This document shows positions 25,341 through 33,600 of a stretch of DNA of 64,000 nucleotides, one piece after another (positions within the stretch are counted from its first letter, which is position 1; the number at the start of each line of letters is the position of its first letter). Made by a program: the position numbers and the translations under genes. The DNA comes from Streptomyces parvus (GTDB lineage Bacteria; Actinomycetota; Actinomycetes; Streptomycetales; Streptomycetaceae). The notes beneath the pieces were generated by a model. It had not been told where the DNA came from and did not search any database. It saw only the letters and a list, made by a program, of their open reading frames with translations. The stretch is taken from assembly GCF_014648875.1 (NCBI RefSeq), contig NZ_BMRY01000001.1:417304-481303 (forward strand). The letters are read 5' to 3'.

Positions 25341-26579
25341 GTGCGGGAAGAGGATCCGTTCGACGAAGGAGCGACGGGAGGCGGCATCCTGCGTCAGCCG
25401 AAGGCCGTCTGGGCCACGGCGGGCGCCTCGGTGGTGGCCTTCATGGGGATCGGCCTGGTGGACCCGATCCTGCCGTCCATCGCCCAGGGACTTGACGCCT
25501 CGGCGAGCCAGGTGTCGCTGCTGTTCACCTCGTACTTCCTGATCACCGCGTTCGCGATGCTGGTCACCGGCTTCGTCTCCAGCCGCATCGGCGGCCGCAG
25601 GACCCTGCTGGCCGGTCTCGCGCTGGTGGTCGTCTTCGCCGCGCTCTCCGGCACCTCGTCCTCCGTCGCCGAACTGGTCGGCTTCCGGGCCGGCTGGGGC
25701 CTGGGCAACGCCCTCTTCGTCTCGACCGCCCTCGCGGTGATCGTCGGAGCGGCGGCGGGCGGCAGCGCGGCGGCGATCCTGCTGTACGAGTCGGCGCTCG
25801 GCCTCGGCATGGCGTGCGGGCCTCTGCTCGGCGCGCTGCTGGGGGACGCGAGCTGGCGCTACCCGTTCTTCGGCACGGCGGCACTGATGGCGATCGGCTT
25901 CCTCTGCATCGCCGCGTTCCTCAAGGAGCAGCCGAAGCCCGCACGCAAGACGTCACTGCTCGATCCCGTGGGGGCACTGGGCCACGGCGGCCTGGCATCG
26001 GTGGCGGCCTCGGCGTTCTTCTACAACTACGCCTTCTTCACGATCCTGGCCTTCACACCGTTCGTGCTGGACATGACCCCGTACAAGTCGGGCGCGGTCT
26101 TCTTCGCCTGGGGTCTGCTGCTCGCCGTCTTCTCCGTGCTGGTCGCCCCGCGTCTCCAGCGCCGCTTCGGCTCGCTCAAGGTGCTCGGGGCCTCGCTGGT
26201 GCTGCTCGCCGCCGACCTGCTGGTGCTCGGGTACGGCAGCCACACCACGGCGATCGTCGCCACGATCGTCTCCGGCGCGTTCATCGGCATGAACAACACC
26301 GTCTACACCGAGCTGGCCCTCGGGGTCTCCGACGCCCCGCGACCGGTGGCGAGCGCCGGATACAACTTCGTCCGCTGGTTCGCCGCGGCGGCGGCCCCCT
26401 TCCTCGCCCCGAAGATCGAGGAGTGGACCGACATCCACGTCCCGTTCGTGGTGGCCGCACTCGCCGCCCTGGTCGGCGCGGCCGTCGTGGCAGTACGGCG
26501 TACGGCGCTGGTCCACGAGGCCGAGGAGCTGGAGCCGGTCCATGCCCTGGAGGACGGCGTGACGGTGTTCGCCGACTGA
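25341..26579 (+). CDS. MFS transporter (DHA1-like)
   Basis: 412 residues from GTG 25341, which has GGAGA 8 nt upstream; the in-frame ATG 25314 has none but would add nine residues. Twelve hydrophobic helices. Major-facilitator features include MGIGLVDPILPSIAQ in helix 1 and FVSSRIGGRRTLL (the loop 2-3 signature). The helix-5 segment ESALGLGMACGPLLG resembles the drug:H+ antiporter motif C. It is probably a proton-coupled exporter of a small molecule or drug. It is transcribed from an AT-rich promoter region with a palindrome, so it may be inducible. Confidence 0.85.
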   Translation: MREEDPFDEGATGGGILRQPKAVWATAGASVVAFMGIGLVDPILPSIAQGLDASASQVSLLFTSYFLITAFAMLVTGFVSSRIGGRRTLLAGLALVVVFAALSGTSSSVAELVGFRAGWGLGNALFVSTALAVIVGAAAGGSAAAILLYESALGLGMACGPLLGALLGDASWRYPFFGTAALMAIGFLCIAAFLKEQPKPARKTSLLDPVGALGHGGLASVAASAFFYNYAFFTILAFTPFVLDMTPYKSGAVFFAWGLLLAVFSVLVAPRLQRRFGSLKVLGASLVLLAADLLVLGYGSHTTAIVATIVSGAFIGMNNTVYTELALGVSDAPRPVASAGYNFVRWFAAAAAPFLAPKIEEWTDIHVPFVVAALAALVGAAVVAVRRTALVHEAEELEPVHALEDGVTVFAD

Positions 26580-26599
26580 CGCCTCCTCAGCGGGGCTGG

Positions 26600-27184
26600 T
26601 CAGTCCAGCGGTACGGACGTGCGCAGCGGATCGCGCAGGTCCGTACCGTGCGTCAGCCACCGCTCCTGGAGCTCCTGCGCACCGCGCACCCGCTTCCAGG
26701 CGGCCTCGTTGTGCGTCATCGGCAGCAGCGGCAGAAAGCGCACCGGGTCCATCGGCTCGTCCAGCTCCAGGTCCTCCACCAGACCGCCGGGCTCCGCGAC
26801 CAGGACCGAGGTGAACGGCGCCCCGGTCCACAGCGGTTCGCCCAGGTCCAGCGAGGCGCCCGGGGCCACGATCAGCCCCTCGACCTGCGGGGAGGCGGCC
26901 AGCACGGCGAGCGGGCGCAGCACCTGGTCGGTGTCGGCGATTCCGCCCCGTACGGAGAGGATCAGCTCGGCCCGGGGCCCCTTCACCGGGTCGGCGAGCG
27001 GTGAGGTGGGATCGGCCATCGGCGCGCCCGACATGCCGAGCGTCGCGTAGCGCACGATGTCGCCGTCGAGGAAGCGCAGCACCTGGATGCGGTCCGTGCC
27101 GAGGAACGTCACATCGGCGCGGGCGTCCGGTTCCCCGAGGGCGGAACGGAGCCGGGCCTCGACCAGCGGAAGAATTTCTGCCAT
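26600..27184 (-). CDS. Suppressor-of-fused (SUFU)-domain protein
   Basis: 194 residues from ATG 27184. The SUFU fold is recognised from VLRFLDGDIVRYATLGMS, AELILSVRGG, LVEDLELDEPMDPVRFLPLL and PMTHNEAAWKRVRGAQELQE. Bacterial SUFU proteins are often immunity or partner proteins, but no toxin gene is adjacent here. TATGCT lies six nt before the ATG with no Shine-Dalgarno, suggesting a leaderless mRNA. It is divergent from the corA leader. Confidence 0.85.
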   Translation of the reverse strand: MAEILPLVEARLRSALGEPDARADVTFLGTDRIQVLRFLDGDIVRYATLGMSGAPMADPTSPLADPVKGPRAELILSVRGGIADTDQVLRPLAVLAASPQVEGLIVAPGASLDLGEPLWTGAPFTSVLVAEPGGLVEDLELDEPMDPVRFLPLLPMTHNEAAWKRVRGAQELQERWLTHGTDLRDPLRTSVPLD

Positions 27185-27349
27185 GCGGCGAGCATAGATC
27201 GCGTAGTGAATGGGCAAAGTACGGGATTGGGCCTTGAGCGGCTGATAGCCTGGCCGCCGGTCGGGACAGCACGCAGAAGCGTCGCTCTTCTTCGTCCCGA
27301 CGACACGTCGTCCCCCACGGGGGACCGGCCGGAGGAGGTGGGGACTGCC

Positions 27350-27409
27350 ATGGATCCAAGTCGACCGTGCAGTACCGACCGCTCTTCCGCGCCTCGCCTT
27401 TCCCGTTGA
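27350..27409 (+). CDS. Possible 19-residue leader peptide upstream of corA
   Basis: ATG 27350 is preceded by GGAGGAGG, one of the strongest ribosome sites in the window. The frame ends at TGA 27409 after 19 codons rich in Ser, Arg and Pro (MDPSRPCSTD...). A hairpin begins 2 nt after the stop. A translated short frame controlling Mg2+ transporter genes is known in enteric bacteria (mgtL-type); the analogy is inference. Confidence 0.4.
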   Translation: MDPSRPCSTDRSSAPRLSR

Positions 27410-27410
27410 T

Positions 27411-27427
27411 CCGACGCCTCTCGTCGG
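27411..27427 (+). promoter_or_regulatory. Hairpin immediately after the leader frame
   Basis: CCGACG-CCTCT-CGTCGG, a perfect 6-bp stem starting 2 nt beyond the leader stop codon. Confidence 0.35.
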
Positions 27428-27505
27428 TCGCCCGGGGCCGACACCGCCGTCGTGTCCGGACGACTTCCCGGCAGCGGTTCGCGTGACGGAAGAGCCCTTC
27501 GTTCC

Positions 27506-27542
27506 TGCCTGCCTGTAGCGAATTTTGCCTGTCTGTAGCGAA
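27506..27542 (+). repeat. Two 17-bp direct repeats in the corA leader
   Basis: TGCCTGCCTGTAGCGAA and TGCCTGTCTGTAGCGAA, one mismatch, 20-bp period (two helical turns). Confidence 0.6.
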
Positions 27543-27651
27543 CGCCGTCATCGCGCCCGCGCGGTGGAGCCCGCTTTGCGGACGTGCGCCCACGTCCCCA
27601 TTCCGGGCTGTTCCACGCCCTCGCCGACGGCCCTCCGTGAAGGAGCCAGCC

Positions 27652-28779
27652 ATGTCGATGATCCGTGACCTGCGCGCCGCCGTGCGCCCGTCCCTGCGCC
27701 CGTCCCTCCGTAAGAACAGCGCCCCTTACAGCGCGTACGACACCACCCGTGACCCGTCCGCATCCAGCGCCGTCGTCGACTGCGCGGTCTACCGCGACGG
27801 CCGCAGGCTGGTGACGCCCGCCACCCCGACCCCGCACGAGGCGATGCTCCAGGTGCGGGAGGAGGGCGGCTTCGCGTGGATCGGTCTGCACGAGCCGACG
27901 GAGGCCGAATTCGCCGGCATCGCCCGGGAGTTCGGGCTGCACCCGCTGGCGGTGGAGGACGCCGTCCACGCCCACCAGCGGCCCAAGCTGGAGCGGTACG
28001 ACGACACCCTGTTCACCGTCTTCAAGACGATCCACTACGTGGAGCACGCCGAACTGACCGCGACCAGCGAGGTCGTGGAGACCGGTGAGGTGATGTGCTT
28101 CACCGGCCGGGACTTCGTCATCACCGTCCGGCACGGCGGCCAGGGCTCCCTGCGCGCCCTGCGCCACCGCCTCCAGGACGATCCGGAGCTGCTCGCCAAG
28201 GGTCCGTCCGCCGTGCTGCACGCCATCGCCGACCATGTGGTCGACGGGTACATCGCGGTGGCCGAGGCCGTGCAGGACGACATCGACGAGGTGGAGATCG
28301 ATGTCTTCTCCACCCCGGCGAAGGGCTCGGCGCGCGGATCGGACGCCGGCCGGATCTACCAACTCAAGCGCGAGGTTCTGGAGTTCAAGCGGGCGGTGTC
28401 ACCGCTGCTGCGGCCCATGCAGCTGCTGAGCGAGCGTCCGATGCGGCTGATCGACCCCGACATCCAGAAGTACTTCCGCGATGTCGCCGACCACCTCGCC
28501 CGGGTGCAGGAAGAGGTCCTCGGCTTCGACGAGCTGCTGAACTCGATCCTCCAGGCCAATCTGGCGCAGGCGACGGTCACGCAGAACGAGGACATGCGCA
28601 AGATCACCTCCTGGGCGGCGATCATCGCCGTGCCGACGATGATCTGCGGGGTCTACGGCATGAACTTCGACTACATGCCGGAGCTGGAGTGGAAGTACGG
28701 CTATCCGATCGTGCTGGGTGTCATCGGGGCGGTCTGTTTCTCGATCCACCGCATCCTGAAGCGCAACGGCTGGCTGTGA
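27652..28779 (+). CDS. corA: CorA-family Mg2+/Co2+ transporter
   Basis: 375 residues from ATG 27652 (GAAGGAG six nt upstream). A large N-terminal cytoplasmic alpha/beta and helical domain ends in two C-terminal membrane helices. The selectivity signature YGMNF is present before the last helix, and the protein ends with a basic tail (LKRNGWL). It forms a pentameric channel for Mg2+ uptake. The N-terminal ~45 residues (Ser/Arg-rich) are longer than usual. It is preceded by an unusually long leader and followed by further Mg2+-linked genes. Confidence 0.95.
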   Translation: MSMIRDLRAAVRPSLRPSLRKNSAPYSAYDTTRDPSASSAVVDCAVYRDGRRLVTPATPTPHEAMLQVREEGGFAWIGLHEPTEAEFAGIAREFGLHPLAVEDAVHAHQRPKLERYDDTLFTVFKTIHYVEHAELTATSEVVETGEVMCFTGRDFVITVRHGGQGSLRALRHRLQDDPELLAKGPSAVLHAIADHVVDGYIAVAEAVQDDIDEVEIDVFSTPAKGSARGSDAGRIYQLKREVLEFKRAVSPLLRPMQLLSERPMRLIDPDIQKYFRDVADHLARVQEEVLGFDELLNSILQANLAQATVTQNEDMRKITSWAAIIAVPTMICGVYGMNFDYMPELEWKYGYPIVLGVIGAVCFSIHRILKRNGWL

Positions 28780-28817
28780 GCACGGGCTCATCAGGACGAG
28801 AGGCCCCGGGGCCCGTC

Positions 28818-28823
28818 TAAGCT
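28818..28823 (+). promoter_or_regulatory. Probable -10 box for a leaderless transcript
   Basis: TAAGCT seven nt before ATG 28831, no Shine-Dalgarno. Confidence 0.5.
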
Positions 28824-28830
28824 CGCCCCC

Positions 28831-29364
28831 ATGACTGACGCCGCCGCGACCGACGCCGCCGGCCTGCTGGAGCGGGCCCTCGCCGAGGAAGCCACCAAGA
28901 AGTCGGGCCTGGTCTGGGTCCGGGGCTCCGGGCCCGCCCGCGCCGTCTGGCACGTCTGGCACGAGGGGGCGGCGCTCCTGGTCGGCGGCGGCCCGGGCGA
29001 GCAGCCGCTGCCGGAGGGCCTGGCCGACGGGGGCCGCGCCGAGGTGACCGTACGCAGCAAGGACAAGGGCGGCCGGATCGTCGCCTGGAGTGCGGCGGTA
29101 CGTTTCCTGGCGCCGCGTTCCGAGGAGTGGGAGGCGGCGGTCGCCGAGCTGAAGGGCAAGCGGCTGAACGCGCCGGACGCCGAGGCGATGCCCGAGCGGT
29201 GGGCGAGCACGTGCACGGTGGTGCGGCTGACGCCCGAGGCGGTGAGCACCGCGCTGCCGGACACCTCGCTGGCGGCCGTTCCGCTGCCGACCGCGGCCAC
29301 CACCCGGGAGCCCGCCCCGGCGGCGGTCCCCCGGCTGCTGCTGAAGCGCCGCCGGAAGGGCTGA
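28831..29364 (+). CDS. Conserved hypothetical protein, possibly split beta-barrel
   Basis: 177 residues. Alternating strands such as SGLVWVRGSG, AVWHVWHEGAALLV and GGRIVAWSAAVRFLAP suggest a flavin-reductase/PNPOx-like beta-barrel, but I see no firm cofactor motif. The C-terminus is Pro/Ala-rich and ends in a basic KRRRKG. Cytoplasmic. Probable leaderless mRNA (TAAGCT box). It lies 51 bp after corA on the same strand; function unknown. Confidence 0.7.
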   Translation: MTDAAATDAAGLLERALAEEATKKSGLVWVRGSGPARAVWHVWHEGAALLVGGGPGEQPLPEGLADGGRAEVTVRSKDKGGRIVAWSAAVRFLAPRSEEWEAAVAELKGKRLNAPDAEAMPERWASTCTVVRLTPEAVSTALPDTSLAAVPLPTAATTREPAPAAVPRLLLKRRRKG

Positions 29365-29398
29365 GCCGCAGGGCCGGGCACGCACCGGGCCTCCGGCC

Positions 29399-30166
29399 TC
29401 AGCCGGAGGACTTGGGGAGCTGCCCGCCGTAGTCGACGGTGTCGTCCTTCTCCGGGGCCTCCAGCGGGAAGGCCTGCCCCCAGTCGGCCAGCGAGACCGT
29501 GCCCCCGCCGCCGGCCCGGGCCACCCGTACCGGATACGGCTCCTTCTCCAGCGAGACGTCGAAGGCCCCGCCCTCCCCCTTGCCGCCGAGGATCTGGATG
29601 GTGCGCTGCCCGGCGACCGTGTCGCGGCCGCCCTTGTTCAGCTTGCCGTGGAGTGCGAGGAGTCCGTCGAGCAGGACCTTCTTGTCGGTGAAGCCGCGCA
29701 GTTGACGGTAGCTGGGGTCGCCCTCGGGGACCTTCACGTACTTGCCGCCCAGCTTGTCGGCGGCGGCCACGTCGGCGGTCCCGCTCCCGCCCTCGCTGCC
29801 CTCGTGGGTCCAGAACTCGGCGGGCGCCTTGAGGAAGAGCTCGTCCTCGACCCGCAGCAGGGCGAAGCTCTGCTTCTTCGAGGTCACCGAGCCCATGCCG
29901 CCCTTCGCGTTGAGCTTCATGTCCAGCCGGTAGGTGCCGCCCTTGCTGACGAGCGTGCCCGACAGGCGTACGGCGCTGGCCGCGCCCGCCGCCGCTCTGG
30001 CCTTCTTGTCGATCTCGGCGGCGGAGAGCTTGGCGACGCCGTTGGTCCCCTTGTCCGGATCCTCCTCCGTGCCGCAGGCGGCCAGGGCGACGGTGAGCCC
30101 TCCGCACAGCACGAGAGCGAGGGCGGTCCGGCGATGGTTCCGCACGGCCGGGGCAAAAGAGGTCAC
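29399..30166 (-). CDS. LppX/LprAFG-type lipoprotein
   Basis: 255 residues from GTG 30166 behind GAGAGGC. The signal peptide ends in lipobox LAAC, and a Thr/Glu/Asp-rich spacer follows. The mature part resembles LppX/LprAFG lipoproteins: AAAGAASAVRLSGTLVSKGG, LDMKLNAKGGMGSV and LRVEDELFLKAPAEFW. That fold has a hydrophobic cavity that carries lipids across the cell envelope in mycobacteria. Acts outside the membrane. In M. tuberculosis lipoprotein genes also lie near the MgtE-N/CBS gene. Confidence 0.8.
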   Translation of the reverse strand: MTSFAPAVRNHRRTALALVLCGGLTVALAACGTEEDPDKGTNGVAKLSAAEIDKKARAAAGAASAVRLSGTLVSKGGTYRLDMKLNAKGGMGSVTSKKQSFALLRVEDELFLKAPAEFWTHEGSEGGSGTADVAAADKLGGKYVKVPEGDPSYRQLRGFTDKKVLLDGLLALHGKLNKGGRDTVAGQRTIQILGGKGEGGAFDVSLEKEPYPVRVARAGGGGTVSLADWGQAFPLEAPEKDDTVDYGGQLPKSSG

Positions 30167-30475
30167 GGGCGCACTGCCTCTCCACTGCGATCGGGGGTAG
30201 CAGACGGCAGCGTACCCGTGCGGCGCACACCGCCCGGCAGCCAGCCGTACGGACGGGTCCGCCGGGGCGCGGCGCGCCGGTACGGGCTAGCCTGATCCCG
30301 GCGTACCGGCGAAATCCGCTGGTCGGCGGCGGCAGGCAGGGACGACCGGGGACGCACGGCCACGGACCGGACGAAACGGTTCCGGCAGGATGGCGCAACG
30401 GTTCCGGCCGAACGGTGAGACGGTTCCGGCCGGATACGGGACCACACGGACACGGACGGACGAAGGAGGCGGCGG

Positions 30476-31792
30476 ATGGCGGCGGTCACCCCGAGGGTCT
30501 TCGTCTCGCACCTGTCCGGGGTGCCCGTCTTCGATCCCAACGGCGACCAGGTCGGCCGGGTCCGCGACCTGGTGGCGATGTTGCGGGTCGGCGGACGCCC
30601 GCCCCGCATCCTGGGGCTGGTGGTCGAGGTGATCAGCCGCCGGCGGATCTTCCTGCCGATGACCCGGGTGACGGGTGTCGAGTCCGGCCAGGTCATCACC
30701 ACCGGCGTCGTCAACATGCGGCGCTTCGAGCAGCGGCCCACCGAACGGCTCGTCCTCGGCGAGTTCCTGGACCGAAGGGTCCGGTTGGTGGATGGCCATG
30801 GCCAGGGAGGTGAGGAGGTCACCGTCCTGGACGTGGCCATCCAGCAGCTGCCCGCCCGCCGCGACTGGGAGATCGACAAGTACTTCGTCCGCAAGGGGCG
30901 CGGCGGGGCGCTGCGCCGCAAGGGCGAGACGCTGACGGTGGAGTGGTCGGCGGTCAGCGGCTTCTCGCTGGAGGAGCACGGGCAGGGCGCGGAGAACCTG
31001 GTCGCCACGTTCGAACGGCTGCGCCCCACCGATGTGGCCAACGCGCTGCACCACCTCTCGCCCAAGCGCCGGGTGGAGGTGGCGGCCGCCCTGGACGACG
31101 ACCGGCTCGCCGACGTCCTGGAGGAGCTGCCCGAGGACGACCAGGTGGAGATCATCGGCAAGCTCGCCGAGGAGCGGGCCGCCGACGTCCTGGAGGCGAT
31201 GGATCCCGACGACGCGGCGGACCTGCTCTCGGAGCTGCCGGAGGACGACAAGGAACGGCTGCTGGCGCTGATGCGGCCGGACGACGCCGCCGACGTACGC
31301 CGTCTGATGTCGTACGAGGAGCGGACGGCGGGCGGTCTGATGACGACCGAGCCGATCGTGCTGCGCCCGGACGCCACGGTGGCGGACGCGCTGGCCCGGG
31401 TGCGGCAGGCGGACCTGTCGCCCGCGCTGGCGGCGCAGGTGTACGTGTGCCGCTCGCCCGACGAGACCCCCACGGGCAAGTACCTGGGCACGGTGCACTT
31501 CCAGCGGCTGCTGCGCGATCCGCCGTTCACCCTGGTCAGCTCGATCGTGGACAGCGATCTGGTGCCGCTGCCGCCGGACACCCCGCTGCCGCTGGTCACC
31601 AGCTATCTGGCCGCGTACAACATGGTGTCGGCGCCGGTCGTGGACGAGAGCGGTTCGCTGCTGGGCGCGGTGACCGTGGACGACGTTCTGGACCATCTGC
31701 TGCCGGACGACTGGCGCGAGACGGACCTGGCGGATCTGCACGGTCAGACGGGTCTGCACGGGGAGGAGGGGGTCGGCCGTGGCGGGCGATGA
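30476..31792 (+). CDS. MgtE N-terminal plus CBS-domain protein without a channel domain
   Basis: 438 residues from ATG 30476 (GGAGG close upstream). Layout: PRC-barrel-like N-terminus (1-~150), MgtE-N superhelical domain with ALHHLSPKRRVEVAAALDDD, LEELPEDDQVEIIGKL and MDPDDAADLLSELPEDD (~180-290), then two CBS domains with MTTEPIVLRPDATVADALAR and APVVDESGSLLGAVTVDDVL (~300-410). MgtE's C-terminal membrane channel is missing; the protein ends soon after the CBS pair. It may be a soluble Mg2+ or nucleotide sensor acting on another protein. The stop overlaps the DUF1003 start by 14 nt. Confidence 0.88.
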   Translation: MAAVTPRVFVSHLSGVPVFDPNGDQVGRVRDLVAMLRVGGRPPRILGLVVEVISRRRIFLPMTRVTGVESGQVITTGVVNMRRFEQRPTERLVLGEFLDRRVRLVDGHGQGGEEVTVLDVAIQQLPARRDWEIDKYFVRKGRGGALRRKGETLTVEWSAVSGFSLEEHGQGAENLVATFERLRPTDVANALHHLSPKRRVEVAAALDDDRLADVLEELPEDDQVEIIGKLAEERAADVLEAMDPDDAADLLSELPEDDKERLLALMRPDDAADVRRLMSYEERTAGGLMTTEPIVLRPDATVADALARVRQADLSPALAAQVYVCRSPDETPTGKYLGTVHFQRLLRDPPFTLVSSIVDSDLVPLPPDTPLPLVTSYLAAYNMVSAPVVDESGSLLGAVTVDDVLDHLLPDDWRETDLADLHGQTGLHGEEGVGRGGR

Positions 31793-32339
31793 GCGGGCGA
31801 AGGCGTCATCGACCGGTTCCTCCGGGCTGATGCGGCCCCCGCGGACCCGGCTGGACCAGCCGAAGGCGCCGCGCCGGCGGCTGCTGCCGGAGTACGACCC
31901 GGAGGCGTTCGGCCGGTTCTCGGAGCGGATCGCGCGGTTCCTGGGGACCGGGCGGTTCATCGTCTGGATGACGCTGATCATCATCGTCTGGGTGCTGTGG
32001 AACATCTTCGCGCCCAAGGACCTGCGGTTCGACCAGTACCCGTTCATCTTCCTGACGCTGATGCTCTCGCTCCAGGCCTCGTACGCCGCGCCGCTGATCC
32101 TCCTCGCGCAGAACCGGCAGGACGACCGCGACCGGGTCACGCACGAGCAGGACCGCAAGCAGAACGAGCGCTCCATCGCCGACACCGAGTACCTGACGCG
32201 GGAGATCGCGGCCCTGCGGATGGGCCTGGGCGAGGTCGCCACCCGGGACTGGATCCGCTCGGAGCTCCAGGACATGGTGAAGGACATGGAGGAGCGCCAG
32301 GTGCTGCTCCCGGCCGAGAGTGACGAAGGCGACCGCTGA
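31779..32339 (+). CDS. DUF1003 membrane protein
   Basis: 186 residues from GTG 31779, overlapping the MgtE-N/CBS gene by 14 nt, so the two are co-translated. Two adjacent hydrophobic helices (FIVWMTLIIIVWVLWNIF and YPFIFLTLMLSLQASYAAPL) are followed by a charged coiled-coil-like tail (NRQDDRDRVTHEQDRKQNER). It fits DUF1003. The tight coupling suggests that it forms the membrane part partnering the soluble MgtE-N/CBS protein; inference only. Confidence 0.88.
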   Translation: MAGDERAKASSTGSSGLMRPPRTRLDQPKAPRRRLLPEYDPEAFGRFSERIARFLGTGRFIVWMTLIIIVWVLWNIFAPKDLRFDQYPFIFLTLMLSLQASYAAPLILLAQNRQDDRDRVTHEQDRKQNERSIADTEYLTREIAALRMGLGEVATRDWIRSELQDMVKDMEERQVLLPAESDEGDR

Positions 32340-32369
32340 CGGGCTACCCGTCCGTAGGCCCGCGCGCCG

Positions 32370-32375
32370 TAACAT
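32370..32375 (+). promoter_or_regulatory. Probable -10 box for leaderless mrp mRNA
   Basis: TAACAT seven nt before ATG 32383; no Shine-Dalgarno. Confidence 0.55.
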
Positions 32376-32382
32376 CGTCTGT

Positions 32383-33516
32383 ATGGCTACGGAAGACGCG
32401 GTGCTTGAGGCACTGTCGACAGTGAACGACCCGGAGATCCACCGCCCGATCACCGAGCTGGGCATGGTGAAATCGGTCGAGATCGATCCTGACGGTGTAG
32501 TCGCTGTCACCGTGTATCTCACGGTCTCCGGCTGCCCGATGCGCGAGACGATCACCCGGAACGTGACCGATGCGGTCGCCCGGGTCGAGGGCGTCTCGCG
32601 GGTCGAGGTGACCCTCGACGTCATGAGCGACGAACAGCGCAAGGAGCTGGCGAGCGCGCTGCGCGGCAGCAACGCCGAGCGTGAGGTGCCGTTCGCCCAG
32701 CCCGGCTCGCTGACCCGGGTGTACGCGGTCGCCTCCGGCAAGGGCGGCGTCGGCAAGTCCTCGGTGACGGTGAACCTCGCTGCGGCGATGGCGGCCGACG
32801 GGCTGAAGGTCGGCGTCGTGGACGCCGACATCTACGGGCACAGCGTGCCCCGGATGCTGGGTGCGGACGGCAAGCCCACCCAGGTCGAGAACATGATCAT
32901 GCCGCCGTCCTCGCACGGCGTGAAGGTCATCTCCATCGGCATGTTCACCCCGGGCAACGCGCCCGTGGTCTGGCGCGGTCCGATGCTGCACCGGGCGCTC
33001 CAGCAGTTCCTCGCCGATGTGTACTGGGGCGATCTGGACGTCCTGCTGCTGGACCTGCCGCCGGGCACCGGCGACATCGCGATCTCGGTGGCGCAGCTCG
33101 TGCCGAACGCGGAGATCCTGGTCGTCACGACCCCGCAGCAGGCGGCGGCCGAGGTGGCCGAGCGGGCCGGTTCGATCGCCGTGCAGACCCACCAGAAGAT
33201 CGTCGGCGTGGTGGAGAACATGTCGGGCATGCCGTGCCCGCACTGCGACGAGATGGTCGACGTGTTCGGTTCGGGCGGCGGCGCGCGGGTCGCCGAGGGG
33301 CTGACGCGGACGGTCGGCGCCGAGGTTCCGGTGCTGGGCGCGATCCCGATCGACGTACGGCTGCGCGAGGGCGGCGACGAGGGCAAGCCGGTCGTCCTGT
33401 CCGACCCCGACTCCCCGGCCGGCAGCGCGCTGCGGGCGATCGCGCAGAAGCTGGGCGGCCGTCAGCGCGGTCTGTCGGGCATGTCGCTGGGGATCACCCC
33501 GCGCAACAAGTTCTGA
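32383..33516 (+). CDS. mrp: Mrp/NBP35 iron-sulfur carrier ATPase
   Basis: 377 residues from ATG 32383. N-terminal MIP18/DUF59 domain (1-~85, with TVSGCPMRETI), then a P-loop ATPase with deviant Walker A GKGGVGKS (119-126), DADIYGHS, LDLPPGTGD, and the CPHC motif that holds a bridging Fe-S cluster between subunits. Mrp dimers carry Fe-S clusters to target proteins in the cytosol. The start has no ribosome site and a TAACAT box seven nt before, so it is likely leaderless. Same neighbourhood as mrp near tatB/htrA/sigE in mycobacteria. Confidence 0.95.
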   Translation: MATEDAVLEALSTVNDPEIHRPITELGMVKSVEIDPDGVVAVTVYLTVSGCPMRETITRNVTDAVARVEGVSRVEVTLDVMSDEQRKELASALRGSNAEREVPFAQPGSLTRVYAVASGKGGVGKSSVTVNLAAAMAADGLKVGVVDADIYGHSVPRMLGADGKPTQVENMIMPPSSHGVKVISIGMFTPGNAPVVWRGPMLHRALQQFLADVYWGDLDVLLLDLPPGTGDIAISVAQLVPNAEILVVTTPQQAAAEVAERAGSIAVQTHQKIVGVVENMSGMPCPHCDEMVDVFGSGGGARVAEGLTRTVGAEVPVLGAIPIDVRLREGGDEGKPVVLSDPDSPAGSALRAIAQKLGGRQRGLSGMSLGITPRNKF

Positions 33517-33540
33517 CCCGCACAGCCGGTCCGTACGGGC

Positions 33541-33577
33541 GACAGGGCGGGCCGGTGGTCATCCGGCCCGCCCTGTC
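33541..33577. terminator. Bidirectional hairpin after mrp
   Basis: 15-bp perfect stem (GACAGGGCGGGCCGG and complement) with a 7-nt loop and a following T-rich CGTTGTT, between convergent genes. Confidence 0.8.
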
Positions 33578-33600
33578 GTTGTTACGCCTGCGCCGCGTCG

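Larger units (their letters stand above)
27185..27651 (+). other. Long 5' leader region of the CorA-type gene
   Basis: About 470 bp. From left to right: promoter area of the divergent SUFU gene; inverted segments GTCGGGAC/GTCCCGAC (27261-27301); a short frame with a strong ribosome site (27350-27409); a hairpin directly after it (27411-27427); two 17-bp direct repeats (27506-27542); and a GC-rich run to the corA ribosome site. This is much longer than typical gaps in the window. Confidence 0.5.

Noticed and set aside
26600..27184. SUFU protein as immunity gene of a polymorphic toxin system
   Set aside because: No toxin, RHS, or secretion gene is adjacent; the gene stands alone next to corA.
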